DNA of 64,000 nucleotides from an uncultured Roseicyclus sp. Lineage in GTDB: Bacteria; Pseudomonadota; Alphaproteobacteria; Rhodobacterales; Rhodobacteraceae. Positions 61,136 to 64,000 of this stretch are shown in pieces (position 1 is the stretch's first letter; each line of letters starts with the position of its first letter). The DNA lies in NCBI GenBank assembly GCA_947491935.1, contig CANLLF010000001.1, positions 372,001 through 436,000 on the forward strand. Reading direction: 5' to 3'. Below the pieces are notes generated by a model. The model was not told the origin of the DNA and ran no database searches. It worked only from the letters and a program-made list of their open reading frames with translations. Position numbers and translations under genes: made by a program.

Positions 61136-61573
61136 ATGTCCTCAAAAATGCCCTCAACTTCACGTTCCCTGCCGATCGCGCTGATCCGCGCGCGCGAGGG
61201 TGTGATGGCACCAATCCGGGACATGTTGTCGGATACCGGCATCACCGAACAACAATGGCGGGTCTTACGCGTGCTGTCCGAACACGGGCCCCTCGACACG
61301 ACAACACTCGCCGACCGCGCCAGCCTTCTGCATCCCAGCCTGACGCGCATCGCCACCACGATGCGGGGCAAGGGCCTGATCACCCAGACCCGCGACAAGG
61401 TGGATCGGCGTCGACAATTCATCGCGATCACGCCGGACGGGCAGAAGATCATCGATGACAATGCGGACCAATCGGCACGAATCGTGGCCGACTTCCGGCG
61501 CATCCTCGGCGAGGACGATTTCGAGACCCTGCTGGACCTTCTGGGCCGTCTTGATCCCGGCGCGCAGGATTAG
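61136..61573 (+). CDS. hpaR: MarR-family regulator, HpaR-like
   Basis: The ATG at 61136 gives 145 residues; a GTG at 61124 and an ATG at 61148 are also possible. The winged-helix domain reads ITEQQWRVLRVLSEHGPLDTTTLADRASL, in parts from residue 36, then SLTRIATTMRGKGLITQ and RQFIAITPDG, the recognition helix and wing of MarR proteins. PLSLP-type opening with ALIRAREGVM matches HpaR, which represses the homoprotocatechuate genes and is relieved by the pathway substrate. It is divergent from hpaF across a 110-bp AT-rich gap with the operator. Its TAG overlaps the stop of the convergent UPF0261 gene. Confidence 0.85.
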   Translation: MSSKMPSTSRSLPIALIRAREGVMAPIRDMLSDTGITEQQWRVLRVLSEHGPLDTTTLADRASLLHPSLTRIATTMRGKGLITQTRDKVDRRRQFIAITPDGQKIIDDNADQSARIVADFRRILGEDDFETLLDLLGRLDPGAQD

Positions 61574-62802
61574 GCCGTGACCGTACCATCGGCACGCCAA
61601 GCATCGAAAATCGCCAACGCCTGATCGGCAAAGATGGCATCGTTGATGTGGCCCTCGACCATGTGGGCATCGACATTTTGCGGCAAACTTCCCTGCAATT
61701 CCTGCAAGAACGCCGCCAGCCCGGCCTTATCGTGAAGATCCGCACCCTCCCGGTCCCATTCGCCCAACCCGTGCGTTGGCAGCAACAGCGCCACCGGCCC
61801 CTTGGCCGTGGTAAGCTGTGCGGAATGCGCGCGCGCCACGGCCCTGCGCTCATCCTCATTCAAAACGATGGAGGTCAGCAGTCGGTTGTGGGCGTGTTTG
61901 GGGTGATCCGCCCACTTGTCGGCCAACCGCTGCCATCCGACGATATCGACAAGGTCGTAGCAGCCCGGCGCGACGATCTGCGGTGTCCCGACGCGGCCCG
62001 CATTGGTCAGGCGGTCCTGACCGGCCGAAATGCTTGACCCGTGGATGTGGTTTCCAAGTTCCTGTGTGCAGAAGTCGAAGACGCAAGCGAACGCCCCCTG
62101 CCCTGCAAGGCTTTCAAACGCACGACCGCCCATGCCCGTGGCGTGGAACACCGCCACTTCGAACCCGCGGTCTTCCAGCGCCGGTTTCAGGGGGATCACG
62201 TATTTCAGGGCCGAGGTGCCAAGGGATGTCATGCCGATGATCGGCTTGCCCGCGTCTGGTTTCTGCACCGCGCGCGCCGCTCCGAGCACCGCGCCTGCGG
62301 CCTGGCTGAGCGAGGCCTTGCAAATCGAGTTCAACCCATAGAGGCCCCCGGCCCAGAGGATCATCTGGGTATCGGCCGCCAGCCGGTCGGCGGGGATCAG
62401 CGGCGAAAACGATACGGTCGAAACCACGTATTTTGGCACGCCAAGCGGCAGAGCGGTGCAGACATCCAGCGCCAGATCGGTGCCCATCGTGCCGCCCAGA
62501 ACAATCATCCCGTCGAAGCGGCCCTCGGTATGGAGGCGCGCCGCCAGGAGGGCCGCGCCCTTGGCCATGATCTGCATCGCAGTGTTTTCATCACCTGACG
62601 CAATGGCGGCCGCGATGGAGCTACCGCCTTCTTCGGCGACATCGTATTTGGAATAGTCGGTCGGTGTGGAGGGATCCCCAAGCACCGAGACATCAAGCGT
62701 CAGAACCCGCCCGCCCTGATCGCGGATGACCTGAGCCAGAAAGCCGAGTTCATCATCCTTGGTGTCATAGGTGCCGATCACCAGAATGGTTTTGTCTGAC
62801 AT
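61570..62802 (-). CDS. UPF0261 / Tm-1-like ATP-binding domain protein
   Basis: This 410-residue protein has ILVIGTYDTKDDELGFLAQVI near residue 5 in parts, then MIVLGGTMGTDLAL near 98, GMTSLGTSALKYVIPLKPALE near 195 in parts, VFHATGMGGRAFESL near 220 and PGCYDLVDIVGW near 285. These are hallmarks of the UPF0261/Tm-1-like family. The family usually sits beside a TIM-barrel phosphoenolpyruvate-hydrolase-like protein, which is missing here. GGGAG precedes the ATG at 62802. It follows the aldehyde dehydrogenase gene by 11 bp, so these two probably form an operon. The chemical role is unknown. Confidence 0.82.
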   Translation of the reverse strand: MSDKTILVIGTYDTKDDELGFLAQVIRDQGGRVLTLDVSVLGDPSTPTDYSKYDVAEEGGSSIAAAIASGDENTAMQIMAKGAALLAARLHTEGRFDGMIVLGGTMGTDLALDVCTALPLGVPKYVVSTVSFSPLIPADRLAADTQMILWAGGLYGLNSICKASLSQAAGAVLGAARAVQKPDAGKPIIGMTSLGTSALKYVIPLKPALEDRGFEVAVFHATGMGGRAFESLAGQGAFACVFDFCTQELGNHIHGSSISAGQDRLTNAGRVGTPQIVAPGCYDLVDIVGWQRLADKWADHPKHAHNRLLTSIVLNEDERRAVARAHSAQLTTAKGPVALLLPTHGLGEWDREGADLHDKAGLAAFLQELQGSLPQNVDAHMVEGHINDAIFADQALAIFDAWRADGTVTA

Positions 62803-62813
62803 CGGCGAACTCC

Positions 62814-64000
62814 CTAAAGTTTGATCCAAGCGGTCTTGAGATCGACGTATTTATCAAGCGCATGGAGCGATTTATCAGACCCGTTTCCGGATTGGCCGAC
62901 ACCGCCCAACGGTACGGTCCCGTCAGCCCCGCCATAGGTGTTCACATGGATGACCCCGGCGCGGACGGCCCGCACCATGCGATGCGCACGCGACAGGTTC
63001 GACGTCCAGACCGCGCCGGCCAACCCGTGAACGGTGGAATTGGCGATGCGAATGGCATCGTCTTCGGTGGGGAACGGTGTCACGCTCAGGACGGGCCCGA
63101 ACACTTCCTTCTGCGCCAGCGTAGCCTCGGGGGTTACGCCCGTAACGATGGTGGGGGCCATGTAATAGCCGCCGGTCTCGTCCAAGATACGGGTGCCACC
63201 AGTGACGACCTCCCCCCCTTCGGACAGCGCTGTCTCGACGAAACCAAGGTTCTGGTGCAGCTGAGCTTCCGAATTCACGGCACCAATCTGGGTTGTGACA
63301 TCCAGCGGATCTCCGACCCGCATCGCTTCCGCCGCCTTGACAACAGCCGCAACGAAATCATCGTGGATCGCATCCTCAACCAACAGGCGCGAGCCCGCCA
63401 CACAGACCTGCCCCGCATTGCGGAAGATCCCCGCCGCAGCGACCTTCGCCGCCTCGTCCAGATCCGGCGCATCGGCAAAAACGATGTTGGGCGATTTGCC
63501 CCCCAGTTCCAGATAGACCCGCTTGAGGTTGGAGCGCCCGGCATATTCGAGCAAACGCCGCCCGGTGCCGCCCGACCCGGTGAACACCAGCACATCGACA
63601 TCCATCGACAACCCCATCGCCTCGCCCACAACGGCGCCCTCGCCGGTGACCACGTTCAGCACACCGGGTGGAAGGCCCGCCTCCAGCGCCAGATCGGCCA
63701 TCCGCAGGAGCGACAGGGACGCGGTTTCGGCCGGTTTCAGGACGACGGAATTGCCCATGGCCAGCGCGGGCCCAAGCTTCCACGCGCCAATCATCAGCGG
63801 GAAGTTCCACGGAATGATCGCCCCCACCACGCCCACCGGTTCCTTGTGGATCAGACCCAGAATGTCGCCGGGCGTGGGCGCGATCTCTCCATATACCTTG
63901 TCCAATGCCTCGGCGTAGTATCGGATTGTTCCGGCGGCGGAGCCCGGTTCCGCCTTCAGCGCCATGCTGATCTCCGTGCCATTGTCACGCACACCCAGAA
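62814..64000 (-). CDS. aldehyde dehydrogenase, N-terminus off the right edge
   Basis: The minus-strand frame remains open to the window edge, so the 395 or so residues visible lack roughly the first 100. The GTG at 63992 is internal. GAIIPWNFPLMIG and VFTGSGGTGRRLLEYA form the NAD site, LELGGKSPNIVF carries the Glu, GQVCVAGSRLL the catalytic Cys, and KEVFGPVLSV a C-terminal block. It belongs to the general NAD(P) aldehyde dehydrogenase family, near the gamma-glutamyl-aminobutyraldehyde or betaine-aldehyde types. Its neighbour is the UPF0261 gene. An arylacetaldehyde substrate linked to the amine decarboxylase is possible but not shown. Confidence 0.85.
   Translation of the reverse strand, partial: LGVRDNGTEISMALKAEPGSAAGTIRYYAEALDKVYGEIAPTPGDILGLIHKEPVGVVGAIIPWNFPLMIGAWKLGPALAMGNSVVLKPAETASLSLLRMADLALEAGLPPGVLNVVTGEGAVVGEAMGLSMDVDVLVFTGSGGTGRRLLEYAGRSNLKRVYLELGGKSPNIVFADAPDLDEAAKVAAAGIFRNAGQVCVAGSRLLVEDAIHDDFVAAVVKAAEAMRVGDPLDVTTQIGAVNSEAQLHQNLGFVETALSEGGEVVTGGTRILDETGGYYMAPTIVTGVTPEATLAQKEVFGPVLSVTPFPTEDDAIRIANSTVHGLAGAVWTSNLSRAHRMVRAVRAGVIHVNTYGGADGTVPLGGVGQSGNGSDKSLHALDKYVDLKTAWIKL

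Overview
The window is one contiguous, high-GC chromosomal stretch that looks like a marine Alphaproteobacterium of the Rhodobacteraceae (Roseobacter group). The reasons are the long runs of translationally coupled genes (ATGA and TGATG junctions), an inositol catabolic locus served by a CUT2-type ABC transporter, a dihydroxypropanesulfonate/sulfolactate pathway, and RTX/LEPR-XLL surface proteins. This placement is inference; no rRNA or tRNA gene is present to confirm it.

Region 1 (1-14861), inositol use. A minus-strand ABC sugar transporter operon (binding protein, permease, ATPase) continues into a PhyH-family dioxygenase and an IolB that runs off the left edge. A LacI-family regulator is divergent from it. 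A second minus-strand operon carries two Gfo/Idh/MocA dehydrogenases around iolE. A divergent plus-strand operon carries iolD, iolC, a second and dissimilar iolB, a class II aldolase (IolJ role) and iolG. Every step from myo-inositol to DHAP plus malonate semialdehyde is encoded, but IolA is not seen. A perfect TTGCAACCGGTTGCAA palindrome lies in both divergent promoter regions and is the likely LacI operator. A small membrane protein closes the block.

Region 2 (15121-23972), organosulfonate use. After a KdgK-type sugar kinase come hpsN, hpsO and hpsP (dihydroxypropanesulfonate to sulfolactate), comD/comE (sulfopyruvate decarboxylase) and an FMN-dependent 2-hydroxyacid dehydrogenase that probably oxidises sulfolactate. 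A 20-bp perfect palindrome precedes hpsN. A Tat-exported phosphatase-superfamily protein and a multi-pass membrane protein follow.

Region 3 (24406-54775), the most unusual part. One minus-strand train encodes a 3938-codon LEPR-XLL/RTX surface protein, a DUF3467 protein, an HlyD-like membrane protein with an extra cytosolic domain, and an M50 zinc metalloprotease fused to an HlyD-like domain. After a 258-bp gap it continues with a Ser/Thr kinase, an FHA protein, a PP2C phosphatase, a degenerate GTPase, two dynamin-like GTPases and two small proteins. Divergent from the giant gene are a TolC-like lipoprotein, a periplasmic HlyD-like adaptor and a short Omp85-like barrel. No ABC ATPase is present. 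I propose a phospho-regulated, GTPase-linked export or surface-display system for the giant protein. A convergent RTX protein with a glycoside-hydrolase-like N-terminus lies beyond the barrel gene.

Region 4 (55067-64000), homoprotocatechuate (3,4-dihydroxyphenylacetate) meta-cleavage. The operon is hpaF-hpaE-hpaD, an aromatic amino acid decarboxylase, then hpaG and hpaH. It is divergent from an HpaR-like MarR regulator, with a promoter and a TTAACATGTTAA operator between them. A UPF0261/Tm-1-like protein and an aldehyde dehydrogenase cut by the right edge follow.
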